Source: UBA5209 sp034002865 | GTDB lineage: Bacteria; Patescibacteriota; Dojkabacteria; SC72 | Length of the DNA stretch: 16,932 nucleotides | Assembly (NCBI GenBank): GCA_034002865.1 | Contig: JAVEZR010000015.1 | Coordinates: 1 to 16,932 of the forward strand | Direction of reading: 5' to 3' | Part shown: positions 6,683-14,732 of the stretch, one piece after another | How positions within the stretch are numbered: the first letter of the stretch is position 1 | Layout of the letters: each line of letters begins with the position of its first letter | Notes under the pieces: model-generated | Told to the model about the DNA's origin: nothing | The model's database searches: none | What the model saw: the letters and a program-made list of their open reading frames with translations, nothing else | Made by a program: the position numbers and the translations under genes

Positions 6683-7429
6683 ATGAATTTGGAAAACTTT
6701 GTACTAGGATTTTTTGACTTCGTGGGTGATTTAGATTTCAATATGTTTGGGTCTATACTTTTTGTTCTTCTAATAGTCTTTTGGTTGGTATTAATAGGTT
6801 GGGTATGGATAGATTCTGGAGAGAGAACCTCTAATCTTACTATTAGAATTGTATATTTAGTATTAGTTTTAATACTTAATATACCAGGATTGATAATATA
6901 TTTGATAATTAGACCTAGTGAGACGATAGATCAAATATATTGGGCTGACCTAGAGAGAAGATATCTTAAGTATGAGACCTCTGAACTAGGTGATTGTTCA
7001 AAGTGTGGAGCACAGCTACTGCCTGGATATGTTTTCTGTACTAACTGTGGTAATGAGATTAAAAAGGAGTGTCCTAAATGTAAGGTTATGATTAGTAAGG
7101 GTTCTAAGTTCTGTGCATACTGTGGTACACAGGTCGGATATAGATCTGTTAAAGAGGATGAATATCCAACAGTACAGGTCATGGAGCAGCAAATTCTTGC
7201 TACTAAGGAGGAAGCTAGTGAGACAGTACAGTCTAAGAGGATTAGGTATAAGCCAAGTGGTAGCTTTATAATAAAGTTAGGAGATATGATTATTTCTAGT
7301 TGGTCTAGATTAATATCTGTCATAAAAGAGAGGAGAAAGAAAGAGAGTGTAGAGGTAGTAGAGGTAAAACCTCAGGTGAATGTTAATAGTAAGAAGAAAA
7401 AGAAAAACAAAAAGAGAAAGAAGAGGTAA
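6683..7429 (+). CDS. Membrane protein with double zinc ribbon and lysine-rich tail
   Basis: The function is unknown. The 248-residue protein has two hydrophobic helices (about 21-43 and 56-77). They are followed by a double zinc ribbon (DZR type) with four CxxC knuckles: C105/C108, C119/C122, C130/C133 and C144/C147. A hydrophilic stretch follows, then a very basic end in which 11 of the last 12 residues are K or R. With a short hairpin between the helices, the zinc ribbon and basic tail would lie on the same side, most likely the cytoplasm, where the tail could bind nucleic acid or acidic lipid. The ATG is 26 bases after the tRNA with no Shine-Dalgarno site, so it may be transcribed from the tRNA promoter. 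Confidence 0.75.
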   Translation: MNLENFVLGFFDFVGDLDFNMFGSILFVLLIVFWLVLIGWVWIDSGERTSNLTIRIVYLVLVLILNIPGLIIYLIIRPSETIDQIYWADLERRYLKYETSELGDCSKCGAQLLPGYVFCTNCGNEIKKECPKCKVMISKGSKFCAYCGTQVGYRSVKEDEYPTVQVMEQQILATKEEASETVQSKRIRYKPSGSFIIKLGDMIISSWSRLISVIKERRKKESVEVVEVKPQVNVNSKKKKKNKKRKKR

Positions 7430-7471
7430 ATTCTGGTAGAATTAGAGCAATAACCTGTCAGGTATATTAAT

Positions 7472-8278
7472 GTGTTAGATTTGATCTCAAATATTAGATA
7501 CTATCTGTTGAATTTGAATCCATTGGTAGTACTAGTGGTTATTTTCATATTCGGAATGTATGTTTTTTGGAGAGGGAGTGCAGAGTCAAGGAAGAATAGG
7601 TCTTCTGTATTTGATATGTTTCTTCTTTCTGGATTTATAAGTGCAATAGTAGGTAGACTAACCTATGTTCTTGTAGAATGGAAAAGTTTTTCTACTTTTA
7701 TATGGTACTGGCTACCGTATGAGAAGTATGGAGATAGAATATTTCTTTTTAGGCTTCTTCCTTGGAGATTCTTTAGTATATGGGATGGTGGTTTAGTTAT
7801 CCTTAGTATGTTTGTTACTCTTCTTCTCTCTCTTACCTTCTACTCCTTTGTTATTAAAAAGTGGAGATGGAAGCATATGTTCTTTCCGATATACTTTGCC
7901 TCTATTTCAATGTTAGGAGCGTCTTTTGTTGCTACTGGTTTACTAGGTAATTTCAATGAATGGATATACAAGGGGGCAATATTGGTCTTTCTAATTGGAA
8001 TCTTTTTTGTAATATACAAATTCATATATATGATTGTGAGTAGCCCAGTTGCAGAGAAATACATATTGGGATACTTAGGATTAATAATTGTTTGGGTGTC
8101 TTCAATATATATTGCATATATATATTTAATCGATGATTTGTCTTGGTATGAGAACTTTAGTGTAGGTGTATTTCTTCTGTGGTCCTTTGTAATGGGTATC
8201 CTCTTTCTAGTTGATTTAAGAAAGACCAATGTAAGGATAGAGACAAGAACCTCTGTTAGGTCTGTATCGATTAATTAA
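7472..8278 (+). CDS. Lgt-like polytopic membrane protein with lost catalytic residues
   Basis: The 268-residue protein has about seven hydrophobic segments. It resembles prolipoprotein diacylglyceryl transferase (Lgt), which lipidates the lipobox cysteine. SGFISAIVGRLTYVL (53-67) matches the Lgt G-x-x-x-G-GR-x-x-YV segment, WDGGL (104-108) matches WDGG, and TGLLGNF (155-161) matches GRLGNF. The Lgt His of the HGGL motif is missing and the essential Arg of GRxGNF is Leu at 157, while the Asn of GNF is kept. Either it is a very divergent Lgt or a non-catalytic derivative. Placement directly before lspA supports the lipoprotein link. The start is GTG at 7472; the nearest ATG (7470) is out of frame and hits a stop. 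A perfect 11-bp palindrome, ACCTG-T-CAGGT (7453-7463), sits just upstream. Confidence 0.6.
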   Translation: MLDLISNIRYYLLNLNPLVVLVVIFIFGMYVFWRGSAESRKNRSSVFDMFLLSGFISAIVGRLTYVLVEWKSFSTFIWYWLPYEKYGDRIFLFRLLPWRFFSIWDGGLVILSMFVTLLLSLTFYSFVIKKWRWKHMFFPIYFASISMLGASFVATGLLGNFNEWIYKGAILVFLIGIFFVIYKFIYMIVSSPVAEKYILGYLGLIIVWVSSIYIAYIYLIDDLSWYENFSVGVFLLWSFVMGILFLVDLRKTNVRIETRTSVRSVSIN

Positions 8279-8279
8279 T

Positions 8280-8675
8280 ATGAAGAGGGGTATATATTTA
8301 GTAATAGGATCCCTTTGTATAGCTCTTTTAGACATATATATTACGATGAATCTTGACTCTTCTTCATGTGTGCGCAATACAGGTATTGCATTTGGAATAG
8401 AGTTTAGATATCAAGAGATATTCTCTCTTACAGTGTTAGCTCTTCTGATACTTCTTTCAGTTAAGGTTGCAGGTGCATTAAGGTATGTAATATTAGGTAT
8501 ATTAACTCTCGGATTGGCAAATTACATCTCAAGAGTACTGCACGGTTATATATGTGACTATATATCACTCTTTGGAATATCTTTTAATATTGTAGATGTA
8601 GGAATAGTAATATTAGTATGTATTGGAGTATTAATTTGTATATCAAACGCATATGGAGAGAAAAGTAGAGGATAG
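8280..8675 (+). CDS. lspA: Lipoprotein signal peptidase (signal peptidase II), short and divergent
   Basis: LspA is a membrane aspartyl protease that removes signal peptides from lipidated prolipoproteins. At 131 residues it is shorter than the usual 150-170. Four hydrophobic segments are visible. NTGIAFG (33-39) matches the family N-x-G-x-A-F-G. NYISRVLHGYICDY (81-94) matches GNxIDRxxxGxVvDF, with the catalytic Asp kept at D93. FNIVD (102-106) gives the second catalytic Asp at D106. The Asp of the DR pair is Ser at 84. The ATG follows the upstream stop by one base, and the last 23 bases overlap the next gene. The order lspA then an RluD-type gene is also seen in Bacillus subtilis (lspA-ylyB), which supports the call. 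Confidence 0.85.
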   Translation: MKRGIYLVIGSLCIALLDIYITMNLDSSSCVRNTGIAFGIEFRYQEIFSLTVLALLILLSVKVAGALRYVILGILTLGLANYISRVLHGYICDYISLFGISFNIVDVGIVILVCIGVLICISNAYGEKSRG

Positions 8676-9633
8676 GGAGATAGGGGTAAGGTTAGACAGT
8701 GTTGTTTTTGAAATACTTAGTAGAGAGTATGCACTACCCTTAACACGTAATATTGTTCAATCTAATCTCTCTGAGGGCTGTAAGGTAAATGGAGAGGTAT
8801 GTAAGAAGTCTTATAAACTAAAAGAGAATGATATTCTTACTTTAGACTTACAGTTTTGGGAAGATATTAGAGCTACTATGGATTTAAGTGAGGAGATAGT
8901 GGGGGAGCAAGGAAATTTGGATATCAGGTATGAGGATGAGGATCTCCTAGTTATATACAAGGCTAAGGGTACTGTTGTCCATCCAGGTGTAGGTAATGTT
9001 GGTAATACTATTGCTAATTATATACGCTACTACCTTGAGAGTAAGGGTGAGTATGATTCTTTAATGGATAGGTGTGGAATAGTGCATAGATTAGATAAGG
9101 GGGTTTCTGGCCTTATGGTTGTTGCTAAGAGTAAAGAGTCTCAGGGGTATTTAAAGGCTCTTTTTCAAAATCATGAGGTTGTTAAAATATATCATGCATA
9201 TGTTAAAGAAATGGGTAGGTGTAATTTAGAATCGTTTAAAGAAAGTGAACAGGAAATAGATTTCAAAAAATATATTAAAGAAATGAATATATCTTTTGAA
9301 CCTTGGAAATCTTGGTTTAACATGAGAGGATATATAGGTAGGTCAAGCAAAAATAGATATAAGATGGAATTTAAACAGTATGAATTTGGTGGTAGTAAGT
9401 TCGCAGAAAGCTATATCTTAAAATCTAAAGATCAAGTACTTGTAAAGATAGAGACAGGTAGGATGCATCAGATTAGAGCTTCACTTGAATACTTAGGTTT
9501 AAATATAGTTGGAGACACTCTCTATGGTAATAGCAGTAGTAGGAAACAGGGAGACAGTATTATGCTAGAGTCTGTACTGCTTAGTTTTGTAAAACAGAAT
9601 GGTGAGAGATTAACTTTGAAAGTATACGAATGA
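8653..9633 (+). CDS. RluD-family 23S rRNA pseudouridine synthase
   Basis: This enzyme isomerises specific uridines in 23S rRNA to pseudouridine. It has 326 residues. An S4-like RNA-binding domain (about 10-70) is followed by the catalytic domain. HRLDKGVSGL at 145-154 is the family motif, with D148 the nucleophile. TGRMHQIRASLEYLGLNIVGDTLYG near the C-terminus is the second conserved block. A segment of roughly 30 residues around 190-225 (N-L-E-S-F-K ... W-F-N-M) lies where family members usually go straight from the RYLAL-like strand to the IGR motif, and looks like a lineage insertion. The ATG lies within the end of lspA. The stop is TGA, overlapping the next ATG as ATGA, which shows UGA acts as a stop. 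Confidence 0.9.
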   Translation: MERKVEDREIGVRLDSVVFEILSREYALPLTRNIVQSNLSEGCKVNGEVCKKSYKLKENDILTLDLQFWEDIRATMDLSEEIVGEQGNLDIRYEDEDLLVIYKAKGTVVHPGVGNVGNTIANYIRYYLESKGEYDSLMDRCGIVHRLDKGVSGLMVVAKSKESQGYLKALFQNHEVVKIYHAYVKEMGRCNLESFKESEQEIDFKKYIKEMNISFEPWKSWFNMRGYIGRSSKNRYKMEFKQYEFGGSKFAESYILKSKDQVLVKIETGRMHQIRASLEYLGLNIVGDTLYGNSSSRKQGDSIMLESVLLSFVKQNGERLTLKVYE

Positions 9634-10838
9634 GAAAGAGAAGTAGTGGATACAAATCAGCTAAGAAGGGGAAAGGATTTAAATTAAACTTAAATCTAAG
9701 AAAAGCTGCTATTCTTTTTGCAATAGCTTTACTACTAGGGTATTTCATATATGCATATATTGGGTTTAGAAATGTTAAGAGTGTTAATCCTTTAAGAGAG
9801 GGTAATGCTAACTACTATCTTCTTTCTAGATATCCCAATGATTTTAAAAAGACATTAATTGTATTTGAGAATGAATCAGAGGGTCAGGAGAGAATAGAGA
9901 GGGTTTATCTATATGCTCACAACAAAAACAAGGAGAGTTCAATATTAATATATCTTCCTAATTGGGTTTTGTATACAGGCTTAGAGAGTGACTTTGGTAA
10001 TGCTGTCGCGGTATCAGGGTTTAAGTATGCAGGAGACTTTAAACAGCCAGGGAAGGGTGTGGAGTACGCCATTTGGCAGATAGAGGATTTGCTTGGAATG
10101 AACGTTGATGAATATATATGGTTTAATTCTAAATCATTCCTTCTTTTACAAGAGCACCTAGGTGATGTGGAGAGTAGTACTGCATACTCTCAGTACTATC
10201 AAAATGGTAGTGAGGTGTCAGATGATATATTCTTTCTCAATGGATTTGTATCAAGGCTTAGTTGGTTAAATTTAATATTCTCTGCTACCAAATTTAGAGA
10301 TTCACACTCTGTCATATACTCCTCTTTACAATCATTACCAAACATTGTTGTTGAGATGAAGAGTATTAATAGCAGTATATTAAGTCTTAAGCCGTATGTA
10401 ATTGACCTCTCATTACCTAAGTATCAAAAACAGATTGAAACAGAGGGTGATGTTGGTATAGTGAAGTATGTTGATATTTCCGAGTTTGATTCTGCGTGGA
10501 GAAGTAATACAAGCAGAATGATAGATAGGGGGTTGGAGAGAGAAAGGGTTAGAGTAGAGGTGTATAACGCGAGTGGTATTTCTGGTAAGGCATCTTCTTT
10601 TGCAAGAAGGATTGCAAACTCTGGGTGTGAGGTGGTTAGGTTTGATAACGCACCATCTAAAGAGTCTTCTACTAAATTTTACATTCCTAATCAAGATGAT
10701 TTTAAAAACTCGTTGGATATAATTACGGAGTTACTGCCAGGTCAGTATGAGTTAGTTAATGGTAGACCATCCTTTATGACAACAGGAGACATAGTTATTA
10801 TTCTTGGCGAAGATATTTCTAGTATGTATTCTTTTTAG
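9630..10838 (+). CDS. Membrane-anchored LCP-like protein with C-terminal LytR_C domain
   Basis: The 402-residue protein has a very basic N-terminal tail (1-24), one membrane helix (about 25-44) and an outside region. Residues about 70-260 resemble a LytR-CpsA-Psr domain, which in other bacteria attaches glycopolymers to peptidoglycan. However, the S-I-P-R-D motif reads IYLPNW (107-112), so the phosphate-binding Arg and Asp are absent. Residues about 305-395 are a clear LytR_C domain, with VRVEVYNASG (307-316) and the closing GDIVIILGED. The catalytic function is therefore doubtful, and a role in envelope binding is more likely. It is coupled to rluD by a 4-base overlap and is last in the lgt-like/lspA/rluD run. 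No terminator is evident before the next gene. Confidence 0.72.
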   Translation: MRKRSSGYKSAKKGKGFKLNLNLRKAAILFAIALLLGYFIYAYIGFRNVKSVNPLREGNANYYLLSRYPNDFKKTLIVFENESEGQERIERVYLYAHNKNKESSILIYLPNWVLYTGLESDFGNAVAVSGFKYAGDFKQPGKGVEYAIWQIEDLLGMNVDEYIWFNSKSFLLLQEHLGDVESSTAYSQYYQNGSEVSDDIFFLNGFVSRLSWLNLIFSATKFRDSHSVIYSSLQSLPNIVVEMKSINSSILSLKPYVIDLSLPKYQKQIETEGDVGIVKYVDISEFDSAWRSNTSRMIDRGLERERVRVEVYNASGISGKASSFARRIANSGCEVVRFDNAPSKESSTKFYIPNQDDFKNSLDIITELLPGQYELVNGRPSFMTTGDIVIILGEDISSMYSF

Positions 10839-10843
10839 TATTC

Positions 10844-10872
10844 TTTCAAATATCTATTATCTAATGTAGAAT
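10844..10872 (+). promoter_or_regulatory. Promoter of the VirB4/VirD4-like ATPase gene
   Basis: TTTCAA (10844-10849), 17 bases, TAGAAT (10867-10872), preceded by TG. The -10 ends nine bases before ATG 10882, so only about two or three leader bases are expected. Confidence 0.6.
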
Positions 10873-10881
10873 ATTGTTGTT

Positions 10882-13362
10882 ATGATTATGACTACTGTAA
10901 TAGGATTACTACTTTTACTATCTTTGGGATTTGCTGCCTTTATTTTTGTTTTTGTGAATAATAAAGGTAAACAGGAGATAGATATTCTTGAGGAGGTTAG
11001 GAATCCTCTTGTAATGCAGATATTAGTACCTAGAGAGAATGATAGGACTCCTCTTGCTGCGGAACAGATGTTTGCCTCTATTCATGGAATATTGGGTGAC
11101 TCTATCAAATCATTCGATATGATTAGTTTTGAGATAGCATCTAGTGGTACAGATGGTATTAAATTCTATGTAGTTATACCTCAACATTTAGCAAAATTTG
11201 TAGAAGGACAGATATATGCACAGTATCCTAATGCTGATATTCGCTATGTTTCTGACTATACAAAGAAAGAGAAAACAGATATGAAGCTCTTTGTTACTAC
11301 AGGAGAGGTAGAATTAGAGAAGGATTTTATATTTCCAATCAAAACATTCCGAAACTTTGAAGTTGATCCTCTAGCAGCGATTACTGGTGCAATATCTGAC
11401 TTAAAGATAGGGGACAGTGCTTGGATTCAGATTCTTGTTAGGCCAGTATCTAACTATTGGCAAAGTAGTTCCAAGAAATATATTACAGCTATTAGAGATG
11501 GAAAGAATCCATATGGGGACAGCTTTATGGATCAGCTAGGAGCTTTACTTACTGGTATAGGGAAAAATCTCTCCAATATGGGTAGCGAGAGTGAGCCTCA
11601 GAGAAAAGAGGTTGTTAAGCTACAGCCTGGTCAGGAGGAGGAGTTAGGAGAGATAGAGAACAAGATGCTTAAATTAGGCTTCGAGTTTGGAATTAGGGTT
11701 GTTACTAAGGCTCCAACACAGATTGAGTCTGAGCAGATATTAAGAGATATAGTAGCTAGTTTTAAGCAGTTTACTACCGCACATCTAAATACCTTCATTC
11801 ATTCTGTTCCCACCAAGAGTGGACAGGAGATATACTCCGATTATATTAATAGATATCTATCAGGGGATATAGTTGATATTTTAAATATAGAGGAGCTAGC
11901 CTCTCTGTATCATTTGCCAAACATCTCTGTAGAGACTCCTAATATTGCTTGGAGTAGGTCTAAGAAGCTCGAACCCCCTATGAACCTACCTAAGGCAGGA
12001 GATGATGGTGTAACGGTATTTGCAGAGACTGATTACAGAGGTGCTAAGACAGAGTTTGGTATAAAGAGGGATGATAGGAGGAAGCATTTCTATCTATTAG
12101 GTAAAACAGGTGTAGGTAAATCTACAGTGTTTAAGAATATGTTCATATCAGATATATTGCGTGGTGATGGTGCGTGTATAGTAGATCCTCACGGAGATAC
12201 TGTAGAAGAGCTACTAGACTTTATTCCTCCAGAGAGAGTAGATGATGTAATATACTTTAATCCTACAGATACAGAGTGTCCAGTTGGTTTTAATCTTTTA
12301 GAGCTAAAGGATAAGTCGCAGAGAGATTTAATAGCGGATGGTGTAGTTGAGGTCTTTATTAAACAATTCGGAACTTCATGGGGTCCTCGTCTACAGTATA
12401 TTCTTACCAACACTATTGCTACTGCCCTAGAGGCACAGGGTACAACCTTACTTTCTGTTACTAGACTTCTATTGGATAAAAATTACCGTAAATTCATCTT
12501 AAAGCAAGTTAACGATCCAATACTAATTAAATTCTGGGAGGAGGAGTATGCACAGATGTCTCAGAATCAAAAGTTGCTTTCAGAGTCTGTATCTCCAATT
12601 CAAAACAAAGTAGGTAGATTTAACTCTTCTGCTGTTACAAGGAATATAATTGGGCAGGTAAAATCAACAATAGATTTAAGAGAGATAATGGATAATCAAA
12701 AGATACTGCTTGTTAATCTCGCACAGGGTAGATTGGGAGAAGAGACAGCATCTTTACTTGGTGGAATGATAATTACAAGGCTACAATCTACTGCTCTAGA
12801 GAGAGTAGATATGCCTGCAGATGAGAGGAAAGATTTCTTCCTGTTTGTAGATGAGTTTCAAAACTTTGCTACAGATTCATTTGCTAAGATACTTTCAGAG
12901 GCTAGGAAGTTTAAGCTTGACCTATGTATGACTAACCAATATATTGATCAATTACCTTTAACTGTAAGACAAGCTATCTTTGGTAATGTTGGAACTTTAG
13001 GCTCATTTGTAGTAAGTCAATCTGACGCTGCGGTATTAGAGAAAGAGTTTGCTCCTAATATTAGCTCTGCAGACTTAGTATCACTTGATGCTCACTCAAT
13101 GTACATTAAGCTTTGTATTGATGGTATGACATCTGTTCCATTTAGTGCAAGATCTCTGCCTCCTAGGTTTGAGCCGTTTGGATTGAAAGAAAAAGTTATT
13201 GCTAGATCTAGAGAAAAGTACGGTACACCAAGAGAGGTAATTGAAGAGAAAATTATTAGATGGAGTAATCAATCTTACAGTGAGAAGGGTAATAGGTCGA
13301 GTGGTAAAGTAGAAGAGAAAAAGGAGGGGGATGGTTACAAGGTAAAGGTTGAGAAGAAGTAA
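10882..13362 (+). CDS. Membrane-anchored type IV secretion/conjugation-like ATPase (VirB4/VirD4/FtsK fold)
   Basis: The 826-residue protein has one N-terminal membrane helix (about 4-26) and then a long accessory domain (about 35-370) of unknown fold. A RecA/HerA-like motor follows. Walker A is LLGKTGVGKST (405-415), VDPHGD (434-439) follows it, and Walker B is FFLFVDEFQNF (652-662). TNQYIDQL (684-691) matches the sensor segment of TraG/VirD4 proteins. It is presumably a hexameric motor moving DNA or protein at the inner membrane. Proteins of this layout are widespread in CPR genomes and often annotated as VirB4 or DUF87. No other type IV secretion gene is visible here, so a conjugation role is not supported by context. 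The C-terminal 40 residues are lysine/glutamate-rich. It has its own promoter. Confidence 0.85.
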   Translation: MIMTTVIGLLLLLSLGFAAFIFVFVNNKGKQEIDILEEVRNPLVMQILVPRENDRTPLAAEQMFASIHGILGDSIKSFDMISFEIASSGTDGIKFYVVIPQHLAKFVEGQIYAQYPNADIRYVSDYTKKEKTDMKLFVTTGEVELEKDFIFPIKTFRNFEVDPLAAITGAISDLKIGDSAWIQILVRPVSNYWQSSSKKYITAIRDGKNPYGDSFMDQLGALLTGIGKNLSNMGSESEPQRKEVVKLQPGQEEELGEIENKMLKLGFEFGIRVVTKAPTQIESEQILRDIVASFKQFTTAHLNTFIHSVPTKSGQEIYSDYINRYLSGDIVDILNIEELASLYHLPNISVETPNIAWSRSKKLEPPMNLPKAGDDGVTVFAETDYRGAKTEFGIKRDDRRKHFYLLGKTGVGKSTVFKNMFISDILRGDGACIVDPHGDTVEELLDFIPPERVDDVIYFNPTDTECPVGFNLLELKDKSQRDLIADGVVEVFIKQFGTSWGPRLQYILTNTIATALEAQGTTLLSVTRLLLDKNYRKFILKQVNDPILIKFWEEEYAQMSQNQKLLSESVSPIQNKVGRFNSSAVTRNIIGQVKSTIDLREIMDNQKILLVNLAQGRLGEETASLLGGMIITRLQSTALERVDMPADERKDFFLFVDEFQNFATDSFAKILSEARKFKLDLCMTNQYIDQLPLTVRQAIFGNVGTLGSFVVSQSDAAVLEKEFAPNISSADLVSLDAHSMYIKLCIDGMTSVPFSARSLPPRFEPFGLKEKVIARSREKYGTPREVIEEKIIRWSNQSYSEKGNRSSGKVEEKKEGDGYKVKVEKK

Positions 13363-13364
13363 TC

Positions 13365-13393
13365 TTTTCAGAGATGAAGTAAAGTGGTAAAAT
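13365..13393 (+). promoter_or_regulatory. Possible promoter of yebC
   Basis: TTTTCA (13365-13370), 17 bases, TAAAAT (13388-13393). It would give a leader of about 27 bases without a Shine-Dalgarno site. An alternative -10, TTTAAT (13412-13417), lies nine bases before the ATG, the spacing seen at other genes here, but has no good -35. Confidence 0.4.
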
Positions 13394-13426
13394 CCTCTAT
13401 GGGGTAAAGTTTTTAATATTCTTTCT

Positions 13427-14206
13427 ATGTCTGGACACTCTAAATGGTCTACAATTAAACATAAGAAGGCGGCAAATGATGCTAAGAAGGGAAAGATATT
13501 CTCTAAGCTTTCTACACAGATAACTCACAGTGCAAGGCAGGGGGGAGGGGATCCAGAGATGAATCCTAATTTAAGATTGTATATAGATAAGGCTAAGAGT
13601 GTAGGTTTTCCAATAGATAGAATAGAGAAAGCAATCTCAAAGGGTACAGGTGAGGGTAGTGATGGAGTGGTTTTTGAGGAGGCTTCATATGAAGGGTTTG
13701 GTCCAGGAGGTATACAGATAATTGTAGATACTCTTACTGATAACAAAAATAGAACAGTATCTGATTTAAGACAGCTATTTGATGAGGTAGGTGGTAACCT
13801 AGGAGAGTCTGGTTCTGTAGCTTGGAATTTTGATACAAAGGGTTTAATTATTCTTAAATCAGGTCATATGCAAAAAGCACAGAAATATGGACAAGAGGAT
13901 ATATATGTACCATTAAACAGAGAAGAGGTAATGATGTCCCTTATGGAGATAGAGGGTATCTTAGATATCTTAGAGAGTGATTTAGATGGTGTAGAGGGTT
14001 TAGAGGTATATACAGAGTACAGTGACTTAGCTAAGGTAAGAGACAGTATCTTAGAGTTAGGGTATGTAGTACAAGAGGCGAGTATAATTAAAGAGCCTAA
14101 GATGCTTAAGAGTTTGAGTGGTTCAGAACTTGAAAAAGCACAGAGTGCTTTAGAGAGAATAGAGGATCATGATGATGTTCAAAATGTTTGGAGTGATTTA
14201 GCTTAA
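13427..14206 (+). CDS. yebC: YebC/TACO1 family protein
   Basis: YebC-family proteins were long listed as transcriptional regulators. Work on YebC and TACO1 now ties them to translation of difficult stretches such as polyproline. The protein has 259 residues, slightly longer than the usual 240-250. The N-terminus MSGHSKWSTIKHKKAANDAKKGKIFSKL is diagnostic. It is followed by the conserved GGGDPEMNPNLR and YEGFGPGG segments, and by NLGESGSVAWNFDTKG in the middle domain. An insertion of about ten residues lies around HMQKAQKYGQEDIYVP (near 145-160). In many bacteria yebC is followed directly by ruvC; here some 2.3 kb of unknown genes intervene. No terminator is obvious after the TAA stop. Confidence 0.95.
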   Translation: MSGHSKWSTIKHKKAANDAKKGKIFSKLSTQITHSARQGGGDPEMNPNLRLYIDKAKSVGFPIDRIEKAISKGTGEGSDGVVFEEASYEGFGPGGIQIIVDTLTDNKNRTVSDLRQLFDEVGGNLGESGSVAWNFDTKGLIILKSGHMQKAQKYGQEDIYVPLNREEVMMSLMEIEGILDILESDLDGVEGLEVYTEYSDLAKVRDSILELGYVVQEASIIKEPKMLKSLSGSELEKAQSALERIEDHDDVQNVWSDLA

Positions 14207-14258
14207 TGAGTTAGTTCTGGAATACTGCCATAATATATAAATTATTTACTTATTTGAT

Positions 14259-14351
14259 ATGGCACTAACAATAGAAAGTGGCTCCGAGAGAGTACTGTAC
14301 CTCCCTAAAGAGTGGGTTAACAAGAAAGAAGATGTGATGTTTAAAATATAG
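14259..14351 (+). CDS. Very short ORF with an SpoVT/AbrB-like fragment, possible gene remnant
   Basis: Thirty codons from ATG to TAG. The core SGSERVLYLPKEW recalls the swapped-hairpin DNA-binding half of AbrB/MazE-type proteins, where a G-S-x-R-V-x-x-L-P-K-E-W strand is typical. It also resembles segments of its neighbours (N-S-E-R-T-V-V-L in the 202-aa protein, N-D-R-L-V-V-L-P in the 117-aa protein). It begins ATGGCAC after an AT-rich leader, like the two paralogues downstream. It may be a real microprotein, or what remains of another copy. The sequence cannot decide this. Confidence 0.35.
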   Translation: MALTIESGSERVLYLPKEWVNKKEDVMFKI

Positions 14352-14363
14352 ATACTATTGATT

Positions 14364-14717
14364 ATGGAGACAGAAAATAATTCGAGCTACGAAATCTCAC
14401 AAGATGAAATATATCGATTTCACTTTGGCATGGAGCTTGAGAGATATATATTAGATTCACAAGAGGAAGGGTTTGATCCTACTATCTTTGATTTTCCTCT
14501 AGAGTTTAATATGCCAAATGATAGGCTTGTTGTTTTACCACTTAGTGTTAGGCCTATGAATAACTGTATTGATTTTACATCACTTTTTAAAATATTGGAG
14601 AGCGACATAAAGAATAAGGGAGGGTTTATCCATTATGACTATATTCAAGAAGATAGGTCTGAGAGTGGGAAGATGTATGAATTTTTGAAACATTATAAAG
14701 GGTATAGAGCACGATAA
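14364..14717 (+). CDS. Hypothetical protein, 117 aa, in the yebC-ruvC insert
   Basis: I do not recognise this protein. It is acidic, soluble by appearance, without membrane segments, and begins METENNSSYEISQDE. The middle NDRLVVLPLSVRPMNNCIDF looks like two beta strands and resembles NSERTVVLKPLFFEVV in the 202-aa neighbour. The open frame runs back to a TTG at 14358, but ATG 14364 is preferred. A TACTAT box ends five bases before it, in line with leaderless starts elsewhere in the window. It is followed after about 15 bases by a perfect palindrome in front of the next gene. The stop is TAA. Confidence 0.7.
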   Translation: METENNSSYEISQDEIYRFHFGMELERYILDSQEEGFDPTIFDFPLEFNMPNDRLVVLPLSVRPMNNCIDFTSLFKILESDIKNKGGFIHYDYIQEDRSESGKMYEFLKHYKGYRAR

Positions 14718-14732
14718 TAAGGAGAAAGTTCT

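Noticed and set aside
9631..9633. Possible recoding of UGA as Gly or Trp
   Set aside because: TGA ends rluD in an ATGA overlap with the next gene, and no recognised gene here contains an internal TGA, so the standard bacterial code fits.
13398..13406. ATG-GGG-TAA as a minimal upstream ORF before yebC
   Set aside because: It is too short to distinguish from chance and has no initiation signal.
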